A DNA stretch of 36,140 nucleotides from an uncultured Clostridia bacterium (GCA_947166925.1 CAMVGD010000012.1:1-36140); one strand, 5' to 3'; shown: positions 9,915 to 17,905, counted from the stretch's first letter. The notes: a model not told the origin generated them from the letters alone. Program-made: numbers and translations.

Positions 9915-10056
9915 CGGTGACAGCTCCCCTTGCACAGGGGAGCCAGGAAGGCTCAAACGACTTGCGCTTCCTTGCGCAGAGAAGCCAGAAAGGCGGAAGC
10001 AATTTGCCTCCCCTGTGTAAGGGGAGGTGGCAGGCGAAGCCTGACGGAAGGGTTGT
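9895..10056. repeat. 162-bp palindromic repeat element inserted at the 3' end of rhaB
   Basis: The ends are imperfect inverted repeats: ACAACCTCTCAGTCA (9895-9909) against the complement of TGACGGAAGGGTTGT (10042-10056), 12 of 15 matching. Inside are hairpins GTCACC/GGTGAC (9905-9920), GCTCCCCT/AGGGGAGC (9922-9942), CCTCCCCT/AGGGGAGG (10006-10026) and CAGGC/GCCTG (10031-10043). Two imperfect 25-bp direct copies begin at 9940 and 9982. It carries no gene. It resembles the short GC-hairpin interspersed repeats frequent between genes in gut Clostridia, which I recall as a class rather than by name. It supplies the stop codon of rhaB. Confidence 0.75.
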
Positions 10057-10057
10057 T

Positions 10058-10129
10058 ATCAATTGCGCTGACGCGCATGAATTGACCTTGCGGTCATGAA
10101 TTGTCCGACGGACATGAATCGGCTTCGCC
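10058..10129. repeat. Array of four short hairpin units with co-varying stems
   Basis: Four units start at 10058, 10077, 10096 and 10114 (19, 19, 18 and 16 bp). Each begins with ATGAAT or ATCAAT, then a 3-4 bp stem: GCGC/GCGC, GACC/GGTC, GTCC/GGAC, GGC/GCC, with loops TGAC, TTGC, GAC and TTC. In the first three units a flanking T-A pair extends the stem. Stem sequences differ between units while pairing is kept. The array ends about 26 nt before the rhaA start codon, just ahead of its ribosome binding site. Confidence 0.7.
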
Positions 10130-10155
10130 ATGAAGAATCAAACGGAGGAAGGAAC

Positions 10156-11406
10156 ATGAGTTTTACGGAAGCAAAAGCAGCATACGCCGCGTACGGCGTG
10201 GACGTGGAAAACGCGATCGAGACTTTAAAGACCGTGCCGGTCTCCCTGCACTGCTGGCAGGGCGACGACGTGCGCGGGTTCGACACCGACCCGAATAAGC
10301 CGTTGACCGGCGGCATTCAGACGACCGGCAATTACCCGGGCAGGGCGAGAACGCCTGACGAGCTGATGCAGGACCTTGACAAGGTGCTGAGCCTGATCCC
10401 CGGCAAGCCCAAGATGAACCTGCACGCAAGCTACGCGATCTTCGAGGACGGCGCTTGGGCGGACCGCGACAAGCTGGAGCCAAAGCATTTTGAAAAATGG
10501 GTCAGATTCTGTAAAGAGCGTGGTTTGGGCTGCGACTTCAACCCCACGTTCTTCTCCCATCCGAACTGCGATCCGCTGACGCTGTCCAGCCCGAACGCAG
10601 AGACCCGCCGCTTCTGGATCGAACACGGCAGGGCGTGCATCCGTATTTCGAGCTACCTCGCGGAAGAACTGGGCGAGCCGTGCGTGATGAACATCTGGAC
10701 CGGCGACGGCTTCAAGGACATTCCCGCCGACCGCATGGGACCGCGCGTGCGCTATAAAGAAAGCATTGACGAAATCCTGAAAGAGCCGTATGATTTCACC
10801 AGGGTCAAGCCGTGCATTGAAAGCAAGGTCTTCGGCATCGGCGTCGAGGCGTACACGGTGGGTTCCGGCGAGTTTGCGCTCTCCTACGCCGCGATGAACC
10901 GCAGTAAGTGCATCCCGCTGATGGATAACGGGCACTATCACCCGACCGAGGTGGTTTTCGATAAGATCCCCGCGCTGCTTGCGTTCTTCCCGGAGATCGC
11001 GCTGCATGTGACGCGCCCGATCCGTTGGGATTCCGATCATGTGGTGCTGTTCGACGACGAGACCAAGGAGATCGCGCGCGAGATCGTGCGCTGCGGGATC
11101 GACCGCGTGCATATCGCGCTTGACTATTTCGACGCGTCGATCAACCGCATCTCGGCGTGGGTGACCGGCTTCCGCAACGTGCAGAAAGCGCTGCTGTTTG
11201 CGCTGCTGCAGCCGAACGACGACTTGAAAGCCCTGCAGAATGCCGGTAATTTCAGTAAGCTCATGGCGACGCAGGAGGAGCTCAAAACCCTGCCGTTCGG
11301 CGAGGTCTGGAACGAATACTGCCGCAGATGCAACCGCCCGGTCGACGGCGCATGGTACCCGGAGATCGAGGCATACGAAAAGGAAGTTTTGGAGGCAAGA
11401 AAATGA
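10156..11406 (+). CDS. rhaA: L-rhamnose isomerase
   Basis: A 416-residue enzyme, the normal length for RhaA, that converts L-rhamnose to L-rhamnulose using divalent metal. Family features are plain: the N-terminal HCWQGDDVRGF, NLHASYAI, FNPTFFSHP, the metal-binding segment MDNGHYHPTEV (about 256-266) and RWDSDHVV (about 291). ATG 10156 is preceded by GGAGGAAGG. It is separated from rhaB by the palindromic element and the hairpin array, and its stop overlaps the aldolase start (ATGA). The protein appears intact. Confidence 0.96.
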   Translation: MSFTEAKAAYAAYGVDVENAIETLKTVPVSLHCWQGDDVRGFDTDPNKPLTGGIQTTGNYPGRARTPDELMQDLDKVLSLIPGKPKMNLHASYAIFEDGAWADRDKLEPKHFEKWVRFCKERGLGCDFNPTFFSHPNCDPLTLSSPNAETRRFWIEHGRACIRISSYLAEELGEPCVMNIWTGDGFKDIPADRMGPRVRYKESIDEILKEPYDFTRVKPCIESKVFGIGVEAYTVGSGEFALSYAAMNRSKCIPLMDNGHYHPTEVVFDKIPALLAFFPEIALHVTRPIRWDSDHVVLFDDETKEIAREIVRCGIDRVHIALDYFDASINRISAWVTGFRNVQKALLFALLQPNDDLKALQNAGNFSKLMATQEELKTLPFGEVWNEYCRRCNRPVDGAWYPEIEAYEKEVLEARK

Positions 11407-12215
11407 AGGACGTTCTGAACGCAACGTTTCTGATCGAAATGATCCGTACCGCGACAAACATGTACAACCACGGCTGGGACGAGCGCAACGGCGGCAATAT
11501 CAGCATGCTGCTGGACGAGGCGGAGGTACGGAAATACCTGACGTTTCCCGCGATCGTCCGTACGATCCAGACGGGCTTTACTGCACCGGAGCTTGACGGA
11601 AAGATCTTCCTCATCACCGGCACGGGCAAATATTTCAAGAACGTGCAGTACGATCCGGCGAAAAATCTCGGGATCGTCCGCCTTGCGAAAGGCGGCGCCG
11701 AAGCGGAGGTGCTTTGGGGCTTTTCGGACGGCGGCAAATTCACCTCGGAGTTTCCGGCGCATATGATGAGCCACGTCGCGCGCATGCGGGTCAACCCAGA
11801 AAACCGCGTCGTCATGCACTGCCATCCGGCAAACCTTCTTGCCATGACCTATGTGCACGATCTCGACGAACGCGCCTTTACGCGTACGCTCTGGCAGATG
11901 TGCACCGAATGCATCGTGGTGTTCCCGGACGGCGTGAACGTGCTCCCGTGGATGCTCTGCGGCACCAACGAGATCGGCGAAGCCACCGCAAAGAAGATGG
12001 AGACCGCAAGGCTTGTCGTCTGGGCGCAGCACGGGATCTACGGCGCGGGACGCGATCTCGACGAGACCTTCGGGCTCATTGAGACCGCCGAGAAGGCCGC
12101 GGAGATCTGGATGAAGATCGCGCATCTGCCGCAGCTTAACACCATCACCGACGAACAGATGCATCTGCTCGAAGCGCACTTCGGCGTCAAGGCGCGCGAA
12201 GGCTACCTCGACTGA
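11403..12215 (+). CDS. rhaD: Rhamnulose-1-phosphate aldolase
   Basis: A 270-residue class II aldolase that splits L-rhamnulose 1-phosphate into dihydroxyacetone phosphate and L-lactaldehyde. It has the phosphate-binding ERNGGNIS (about 27-34), the zinc ligands His139 and His141 in HCHPAN, His210 in WAQHGIYGAG, and Glu116 in SEFPAHM as the likely catalytic base. Length is normal (E. coli RhaD has 274). It overlaps rhaA by ATGA and ends the operon; a strong terminator follows. No lactaldehyde reductase or rhamnose mutarotase is present in the window. Confidence 0.96.
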   Translation: MKDVLNATFLIEMIRTATNMYNHGWDERNGGNISMLLDEAEVRKYLTFPAIVRTIQTGFTAPELDGKIFLITGTGKYFKNVQYDPAKNLGIVRLAKGGAEAEVLWGFSDGGKFTSEFPAHMMSHVARMRVNPENRVVMHCHPANLLAMTYVHDLDERAFTRTLWQMCTECIVVFPDGVNVLPWMLCGTNEIGEATAKKMETARLVVWAQHGIYGAGRDLDETFGLIETAEKAAEIWMKIAHLPQLNTITDEQMHLLEAHFGVKAREGYLD

Positions 12216-12321
12216 ACGCGCGCGGATCGCACGCCCACGAACGATCGGGGCGGGATCCTGCGATACGGTCCGTCCGGCGCTTTCGCGCTCCGGAGAGACC
12301 GGCGGAAGCTTTCGACCAATC

Positions 12322-12358
12322 AAAAATCACAGCCAGCCGGACGGGGCTGTGATTTTTT
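12322..12358. terminator. Bidirectional terminator between rhaD and tetR
   Basis: Perfect 13-bp stem AAAAATCACAGCC (12322-12334) and GGCTGTGATTTTT (12345-12357), 10-nt loop, with T residues on the right and A residues on the left. It can end both the rhamnose operon and the convergent TetR gene. Confidence 0.85.
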
Positions 12359-12413
12359 GTACAGATGCGGGAAAGAGACGAACCGATCGCGCCGTTCGGC
12401 GGGAGACGGCGCA

Positions 12414-12959
12414 TTACGGCGCGACGCGGTTGCAGGTGCGGAAGATCAGCAGCGCAAGCTTTTTGGGCTCCATGTCGAACCCGCGTTTGATCCACTCCAT
12501 GATCATGTGCACACTGCCCTGCATCAGAAAACACAGGATATACGGTTCCTCCGCCGCAGCGCAGGAGAGGGGAATGTTCACGCGCAGGCTGTCCAGCATG
12601 TTCCGGATAAACCGGCTGCGGAAGTCTTCGCTGCCCGCGTCGAAGAACAGGATGCGGAACAGGGAGGCGTTGCTTTTGATGTACAGCAGAAACGTTTCGA
12701 TCATGCCCGGCGCGTCGGCGGCGGGCTTGACGTCTTTCAGCGTTTCCAGCGTCTTTTGATACACCTCGTTTTCGACGTCCGAAAGCAGAGCGAACTGGTC
12801 GGTATAGTGCAGATAAAAGGTCGTCCGGTTCAGATCCGCCTGTTCGCAGATCTCCTTGATCGTGATCTCATTGAACGACTTTTTCTGCATCAGCTCGATC
12901 AAAGCCGTCCGTAAAAGCAGGCGCGTCATCTGCGCGCGCCGGTTGTTTTTGACCGCCAT
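12414..12959 (-). CDS. TetR-family transcriptional regulator
   Basis: A 181-residue one-component regulator. The N-terminal TetR helix-turn-helix spans about residues 8-58 (ending in the typical ICEQADLNRTTFYLHYTDQFALL). The C-terminal ligand domain is of the type often found in Clostridia and binds an unknown ligand. I chose ATG 12959, which has GGGAGGA just upstream; the frame extends 28 codons further but without a ribosome site. It is divergent from two epimerase-like genes, which it probably represses. Candidate operators lie in the 169-bp gap. Confidence 0.88.
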   Translation of the reverse strand: MAVKNNRRAQMTRLLLRTALIELMQKKSFNEITIKEICEQADLNRTTFYLHYTDQFALLSDVENEVYQKTLETLKDVKPAADAPGMIETFLLYIKSNASLFRILFFDAGSEDFRSRFIRNMLDSLRVNIPLSCAAAEEPYILCFLMQGSVHMIMEWIKRGFDMEPKKLALLIFRTCNRVAP

Positions 12960-13014
12960 AGTTCCTCCCGTCAGTTTTCGTAATCTTGTTTGGATTTCAA
13001 CAGATCCGATCCGA

Positions 13015-13032
13015 ATGTCGAAGTCACGACAT
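13015..13032. promoter_or_regulatory. Candidate TetR operator
   Basis: An inverted repeat ATGTCG (13015-13020), six-base spacer, CGACAT (13027-13032). A third ATGTCG lies at 13067-13072 and runs into the -10 box of the rightward promoter. The position between divergent genes fits a TetR site, but binding is inferred. Confidence 0.45.
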
Positions 13033-13050
13033 CCTAAAAACATCTGCTGA

Positions 13051-13079
13051 TTGTTATTTCAACACGATGTCGATATAAT
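13051..13079 (+). promoter_or_regulatory. Promoter of the epimerase gene pair
   Basis: TTGTTA (13051-13056), a 17-bp spacer and a perfect TATAAT (13074-13079), 49 bp before the start codon of the first epimerase gene. Confidence 0.75.
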
Positions 13080-13128
13080 AATAGGCGAAACAGGACAAAA
13101 TGTCAATACCATACGGGAGGAACGCAGC

Positions 13129-14139
13129 ATGAAGGTATTTATGATCGGCGGAACGGGGCTTTTGGGCTCGGAAGCCGCAAAGGAATTGATCCGAAGAGGG
13201 CACGAGGTATCGTCTCTGGCGCTGCCGCCGCTGCCGACCGGCGCGGTGCTGCCGCCGGAAATGAAGCTCGAATTCGGAAACTATCTCGAGATGAGCGACG
13301 AGGCGCTCAAACAGCACCTAAAAGGCTGCGAGGGCTTCGTGTTCGCGGCGGGCGTGGACGAGCGCGTGGAGGGACCCGCGCCGATCTACGAGCTCTACAA
13401 GAAATACAACATCGACCCGGTGAAGCGGCTTCTGTCGCTCTGCCGGGAATGCGGCGTGAAACACGTCGCGATCTGCGGTTCGTACTTCTCCTATGCCGCC
13501 AAGAAGTGGCCGGAGAAGGAATTGACTAAATGGCATCCGTATATCAGAAGCCGCATCAATCAGGAGAAAGCCGCAATGGCGTTTGCCGATGATATGGACG
13601 TTGCGGTGCTGGAGCTTCCGTACATCTTCGGCACGCAGCCTGGCAGAAAGCCGGTATGGGTGTTCCTCGTCGAAAACGTCATGAGCATGAAGAAGGTGAC
13701 GATGTACCCGAAGGGCGGCTCGACGATGGTGACCGTGCATCAGGTCGGACAGGCGATCGCGGGCGCGATCGAGCGGAACCGCGGCGGCAACTGCTATCCG
13801 ATCGGCTGCTACAACCTGACGTGGGTGGAGCTATTGAAGATCGTCCACAAGTATCTCGGATGTCCCGACAAGAAGATCGTCACGATCCCAAACTGGATGT
13901 ACGCGATCGGCGGCAGAAAGATCATGAAGGAGCAGAAAAAGCACAACATTCAGGGCGGTCTCCATATGGTGAAATTCACCGACATCATGTGCTCGAACCT
14001 GTTCATCGACAAATCCGAGGGCTGCGACGCGCTCGGCGTGACCGATGACGATATCGACGCGGCGATCGGCGACAGCATTCTGCTTTGCAAGGACGTCATC
14101 GAAAAGAAAACCGCCGTGCTCGGCATGAAGGGAGAATGA
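13129..14139 (+). CDS. NAD(P)-dependent epimerase-like protein, atypical SDR
   Basis: A 336-residue protein with an N-terminal Rossmann fold: the GGTGLLG dinucleotide-binding motif is at residues 7-13, then the usual alternating strands (VFAAGVDE, VAICGSYFS). Where extended short-chain dehydrogenases have Tyr-x-x-x-Lys, this protein has SRINQEKAAM, so the Lys is kept but there is no Tyr three residues before it. It may bind NAD(P) without classical epimerase chemistry, or use another residue. ATG 13129 follows GGGAGG. It is transcribed with the next gene, one base apart, under the divergent TetR regulator. Substrate unknown. Confidence 0.8.
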   Translation: MKVFMIGGTGLLGSEAAKELIRRGHEVSSLALPPLPTGAVLPPEMKLEFGNYLEMSDEALKQHLKGCEGFVFAAGVDERVEGPAPIYELYKKYNIDPVKRLLSLCRECGVKHVAICGSYFSYAAKKWPEKELTKWHPYIRSRINQEKAAMAFADDMDVAVLELPYIFGTQPGRKPVWVFLVENVMSMKKVTMYPKGGSTMVTVHQVGQAIAGAIERNRGGNCYPIGCYNLTWVELLKIVHKYLGCPDKKIVTIPNWMYAIGGRKIMKEQKKHNIQGGLHMVKFTDIMCSNLFIDKSEGCDALGVTDDDIDAAIGDSILLCKDVIEKKTAVLGMKGE

Positions 14140-14140
14140 C

Positions 14141-15658
14141 ATGCAGACCGTATTTATGACCGGCGCGGGCGGCGGCATGGGCTTTGAAAGCTTCAAGGCG
14201 ATGCTGCCCGATCTGGGAACGCTCTATAACCTTGTGATTCTTGTGCGCGACAGTGAAAAGAACCGCAAGCTGTTCGCACCATACACGGAGCAGAAAGGCC
14301 TTTCGATCGTCTGGGGCGATCTTCTGAACAAGGACGATGTGCGCAAGTGCATTGAGCTTTCCGATATCGTACTGCACATTGCGGCGTTTGTTTCCCCGCA
14401 GGCGGACTATTTTCCCAAGAAGGCGATGCAGAACAACTACGGCTCGACGCGCAATCTGATCGAGGCGATCAAGGACGCGGGCAAGACCGAGACCTGCAGG
14501 TTTGTCTACGTCGGCACCGTCGCGGAGACCGGCGACCGCATGCCCCCGATCCACTGGGGCAGGGTCGGCGATCCGATCAAGCCGAGCATGTTCGACTACT
14601 ATGCGGTATCCAAGGTCGCCGCGGAGCGCTATGTGATCGAAGGCGGGCTCCGTTATTGGGTAAGCCTCCGTCAGACCGGCATCATCGGTCCCGCGATGGC
14701 GAAGATCCGCGACGCGATCCAGTTCCACAACTGCCTCGACAACGTGCTGGAATACGCCTCCGATCGCGACAGCGGCAGACTGATGCGCAACCTCTGCGCG
14801 TTTGAAGCGGACGGTACGCTCGATCCGTCGTTCTGGGGGCATATCTACAACATCGGCGGCGGCGCGTCGTGCCGCGTCGATACGCTGACGATGTACAAGA
14901 TCATGTACGGTGAGATCGGCATCAGGAATATCGACTGCGTGATCGACCCGAAGGTCAACGCCACGCGCAACTTCCACGGACAGTACTATCTCGATTCGGA
15001 CAAGCTCGAAGACTATCTGCATTTCCGTTCCGACAGCATGCAGTATTTCTACGACGCGTACCTCAGGGAACTCGGCGCGGCAAAGCCGTTCGGAAAGATC
15101 GTCTGTAAGCTCCCCGGCGGACAGCGCCTGATGGGCGCCATCATCAAGAGCACGTTCAAAAAGCTCCTGAACAGCGAACACGGCACCAAGCATTTTATCG
15201 ACGCGAACATGGAGGACCATATCGAGGCGTACTGGGGCAGCCGCAAGGCGTGGGAAGCGCTCCCGGAGAAGACCTCCGAGATGAATCATTTCACCGATTG
15301 GGACACGGTCGTGCATATCGACCACGGCTACGACGAATCGAAGCCCGAAAGCGAGCTGTCCTATGAGGACATGCAGGGCGCGGCGACCTTCCGCGGCGGC
15401 GAGCTGCTTTCCGAAACGATGCAAAAGGGCGATTGGAAAACCAGGCTCCGCTTTCGCTGCGCGTTCGGTCACGAATTCGAGGCAAGCCCGCGGCTCGTGC
15501 TGGAGGGCGGTCACTGGTGTCCTGTTTGCGAGCGCAAAAGCTGGAACTACGGCGCGCGCGCCAAGGTCGATCCGTTCTTTGCGCAGGTCTGGGACCCGCT
15601 GCACGAGCCGGACGAGCTGCGCGAGTATCCGAAGGAAGTCACGGAACTGGACGTCTGA
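14141..15658 (+). CDS. NAD-dependent epimerase/dehydratase with C-terminal zinc ribbon
   Basis: A 505-residue protein. Residues 1 to about 330 form an extended SDR: the glycine-rich GAGGGMG is at 8-14 and the catalytic YAVSK (YxxxK) is present in FDYYAVSKVAAERY. A linker follows, and then a small domain with Cys440-x3-His444 and Cys460-x2-Cys463 (RCAFGHEF and CPVC), which looks like a zinc ribbon or treble clef. Such a tail is not normal for sugar-nucleotide epimerases, which are ~310-350 residues. It starts one base after the upstream gene, so the two are co-translated. The substrate is not evident from context. Confidence 0.8.
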   Translation: MQTVFMTGAGGGMGFESFKAMLPDLGTLYNLVILVRDSEKNRKLFAPYTEQKGLSIVWGDLLNKDDVRKCIELSDIVLHIAAFVSPQADYFPKKAMQNNYGSTRNLIEAIKDAGKTETCRFVYVGTVAETGDRMPPIHWGRVGDPIKPSMFDYYAVSKVAAERYVIEGGLRYWVSLRQTGIIGPAMAKIRDAIQFHNCLDNVLEYASDRDSGRLMRNLCAFEADGTLDPSFWGHIYNIGGGASCRVDTLTMYKIMYGEIGIRNIDCVIDPKVNATRNFHGQYYLDSDKLEDYLHFRSDSMQYFYDAYLRELGAAKPFGKIVCKLPGGQRLMGAIIKSTFKKLLNSEHGTKHFIDANMEDHIEAYWGSRKAWEALPEKTSEMNHFTDWDTVVHIDHGYDESKPESELSYEDMQGAATFRGGELLSETMQKGDWKTRLRFRCAFGHEFEASPRLVLEGGHWCPVCERKSWNYGARAKVDPFFAQVWDPLHEPDELREYPKEVTELDV

Positions 15659-15724
15659 TCATGCCGACACGGACAGACCGGACTGCGCAGCGGGCAGCAT
15701 CTTTAACCCGTGCAAAAGTTTTTC

Positions 15725-15754
15725 TTGATGTGCGGGCGCAGCCGGATGTATAAT
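15725..15754 (+). promoter_or_regulatory. Promoter of the AI-2E-family transporter gene
   Basis: TTGATG (15725-15730), an 18-bp spacer and TATAAT (15749-15754), 33 bp before the start codon. Confidence 0.65.
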
Positions 15755-15786
15755 TAACATAAAGAACAGCGTCGGGAGGCGGTCAG

Positions 15787-16932
15787 ATGAAACGCTTGAA
15801 GGAAAAACCATGGTTCAATTACGCGGTCGCCGCATGCATCGCCGTCATCCTATACGTTGTACTGACGCATCTGCCGGGCTTTCGGGAGGGGCTCAGGACG
15901 TTCCTCGGGTATTTCAGACCGGTGATTCTCGGCTGCGTGATCGCGTATCTCATCAACCCGCTGTCAAAACTGTATGAGCGCAGCGTATTCCGCCGCATCA
16001 AGAAGGAAAAAACACGGGAATCCCTGTCCACCGTCCTTGCGTTTATCACGGTGATCCTGTTCCTCACGTTCCTCATGCTGATCCTGATCCCGCAGCTGAT
16101 CGAAAGCATCAGTCTGTTTGTTGCAAATCTGGATACGTACGCGGCGACGATCAACGACATGCTTGACCGGATCGGGGTTTCCGCTTCGACGCTGCATCTG
16201 GACCATGTGATCAGCTCGTCCGAGGCGATCCTCGAAACGGTCACGGACTATATCCGGAACAATCTCAACACGATTCTCAGCATGTCGGTCAGCGCCGGAA
16301 AAGAGGTACTACTGTTTTTGATCGCATTTCTGCTGTCGATCTATCTGCTCGGCGGTAAGCGCCGCTTGAAGGACAGCGGAAAGCGGCTGCTCAGGGCGTC
16401 CGTCAGCGAAGGCAGATATGAGAAGATCCGGGATTTCTTCGCAAAAAGCCATAAGATCTTCAACCGCTATATCGCGTTCAATCTGCTGGACAGCCTGATC
16501 ATCGGGATCGTGAACGCAATCTTCATGACGGCGCTCGGCATGCCGTACGCCGGTCTCGTTTCCTTCGTGGTTGCAATCACCAACCTGATCCCGACCTTCG
16601 GACCGGTCGTCGGTGCAGCCATCGGCGGGTTCGTGCTCGTACTGGTCAAGCCTTGGTATGCGCTTGCGTTTCTGATCTTCACGGTCGTCCTGCAGTGCAT
16701 CGACGCCTATCTCATCAAGCCCAAGCTGTTCGGAGATTCCCTCGGCGTTTCGGGGCTGTGGATCCTGATCGGCGTTGTGATCGGAGGCAGGATGTTCGGG
16801 ATCGTCGGCATCCTCCTTGCGATCCCCGGCGTTGCGATCCTGGACATGCTGTATCGGGAGTATTTCATGCCATGGCTGGAAGCAAGACGTAAGCAGGACA
16901 GCGATTCGCCGACCGAACACAAGGAGGAATGA
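15787..16932 (+). CDS. AI-2E family transporter (putative permease)
   Basis: A 381-residue integral membrane protein of the PF01594 type. It has hydrophobic segments near residues 12-30 and 36-60, a helical soluble region after about 105, and the conserved C-terminal block NLIPTFGPVVGAAIGG followed by LGVSGLWILIGVVIGG and GIVGILLAIPGVAILD. Members export small molecules or act as Na+/H+ antiporters; the name reflects one studied case and does not prove autoinducer transport here. ATG 15787 follows GGGAGGCGG. It is a single-gene unit with its own promoter and terminator. Confidence 0.9.
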   Translation: MKRLKEKPWFNYAVAACIAVILYVVLTHLPGFREGLRTFLGYFRPVILGCVIAYLINPLSKLYERSVFRRIKKEKTRESLSTVLAFITVILFLTFLMLILIPQLIESISLFVANLDTYAATINDMLDRIGVSASTLHLDHVISSSEAILETVTDYIRNNLNTILSMSVSAGKEVLLFLIAFLLSIYLLGGKRRLKDSGKRLLRASVSEGRYEKIRDFFAKSHKIFNRYIAFNLLDSLIIGIVNAIFMTALGMPYAGLVSFVVAITNLIPTFGPVVGAAIGGFVLVLVKPWYALAFLIFTVVLQCIDAYLIKPKLFGDSLGVSGLWILIGVVIGGRMFGIVGILLAIPGVAILDMLYREYFMPWLEARRKQDSDSPTEHKEE

Positions 16933-16964
16933 TCCGCAAGAAACGGACAAATGAGCTTTTGCGG

Positions 16965-16994
16965 GCCGAAGCAACACGCTTCGGCTCTTTTCTT
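16965..16994 (+). terminator. Intrinsic terminator after the AI-2E transporter gene
   Basis: GCCGAAGC (16965-16972), loop AACAC, GCTTCGGC (16978-16985), then TCTTTTCTT. Confidence 0.8.
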
Positions 16995-17021
16995 GCATCG
17001 GCGGGCGTGATGTGGTAAACT
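16993..17021 (+). promoter_or_regulatory. Promoter of the EFR1 gene
   Basis: TTGCAT (16993-16998), a 17-bp spacer and TAAACT (17016-17021), 35 bp before the start codon. It begins in the tail of the preceding terminator. Confidence 0.5.
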
Positions 17022-17056
17022 GATCCTATCAATCGGGGCATAAGGACAGCGGGGAA

Positions 17057-17896
17057 ATGGAGCAAACGGAAAAGCGGATCGGGATCTGGGTCTTTTCGGG
17101 AACGGGGAACACATTAAAATGCGCAGAGGCGCTTGCGGCTGCGCTGACGGAGCGCGGCGTTCCGGTCGGATTGCACGAGATCGCGGACGGGGCGGAAACG
17201 GCGACGGAGCGCGACCTTGTGATCTGCTATCCGGTCTACGGCTTCAATATGCCGCGCATCCTCAAACCCTTCTGCCGCCATCTTACGGGCGGCGGAAACG
17301 TCTGGTTTCTGAAAACCTCCGGCGAGCCGCTGCATCTGAACGACAATTCCTCCGCGGAGCTGATCCGCATCCTCCGAAAAAACGGATACGCAATCAAGGG
17401 CGAGTTTCACTATATCATGCCCTATAACATGGTCTTCCGGCACACAGACGAGATGGCGTCGCGCATGTGGGAGACAGCGCAAATGCGGATCTCCGACGCG
17501 GCAAACAAAATTGCAAACGGGGAGGAAACGCCGATCAAGGCGCCGCTTTCCGCAAAGATCGTATCCGCGCTCTGCCGCATCGAGCATTGGTTCTATCCCC
17601 GTAACGGCAGGCTGTTTCGCGTCGATCCGAAGAAATGCGTCCGCTGTCAGCAGTGCGTGAAACACTGTCCGACAAAGAACATCACGTTCGAGAACGGCAG
17701 GTTCCGCTTTGGCAAAAACTGCATCGGCTGCGTGCGCTGCTCGTTCAACTGCCAGACCGGCGCGATAAAGATCGGGCTCATCGACTTCATGCGCGTCAAC
17801 GGTCCCTACGATTTCACCCGCGATCCAAAATCCGCTGTGCCCGGACGCTTCTGCAGAAAACCGTACGAGAGCTATTTTGCGGATAAGCGGGATTGA
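17057..17896 (+). CDS. EFR1-family flavodoxin-ferredoxin electron transfer protein
   Basis: A 279-residue cytoplasmic redox protein. The N-terminal half is flavodoxin-like with the FMN phosphate loop FSGTGNT (about 14-20). The C-terminal part holds two [4Fe-4S] motifs, Cys-x2-Cys-x2-Cys-x3-Cys-Pro starting near residue 194 (CVRCQQCVKHCP) and a second from about residue 222 (CIGCVRCSFNC). This layout is the EFR1 type common in anaerobic Firmicutes, probably moving electrons between ferredoxin and flavin partners. An AAGGA lies about 11 nt before ATG 17057. The next gene starts 10 bp after its stop, so they form a small operon. Confidence 0.88.
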   Translation: MEQTEKRIGIWVFSGTGNTLKCAEALAAALTERGVPVGLHEIADGAETATERDLVICYPVYGFNMPRILKPFCRHLTGGGNVWFLKTSGEPLHLNDNSSAELIRILRKNGYAIKGEFHYIMPYNMVFRHTDEMASRMWETAQMRISDAANKIANGEETPIKAPLSAKIVSALCRIEHWFYPRNGRLFRVDPKKCVRCQQCVKHCPTKNITFENGRFRFGKNCIGCVRCSFNCQTGAIKIGLIDFMRVNGPYDFTRDPKSAVPGRFCRKPYESYFADKRD

Positions 17897-17905
17897 GGAG
17901 GCTTT

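Noticed and set aside
9917..10099. Small open frame within the palindromic element
   Set aside because: It is made entirely of repeat sequence, has no ribosome site and no homology.
10058..10129. Possible CRISPR array
   Set aside because: Units are only 16-19 bp and contiguous with no spacers, and no cas gene is present. It is a tandem hairpin array instead.
14096..15604. A 502-codon minus-strand frame opposite the second epimerase gene
   Set aside because: Shadow of the sense gene: the sense frame has the Rossmann and YxxxK motifs and operon spacing, the antisense frame has none.
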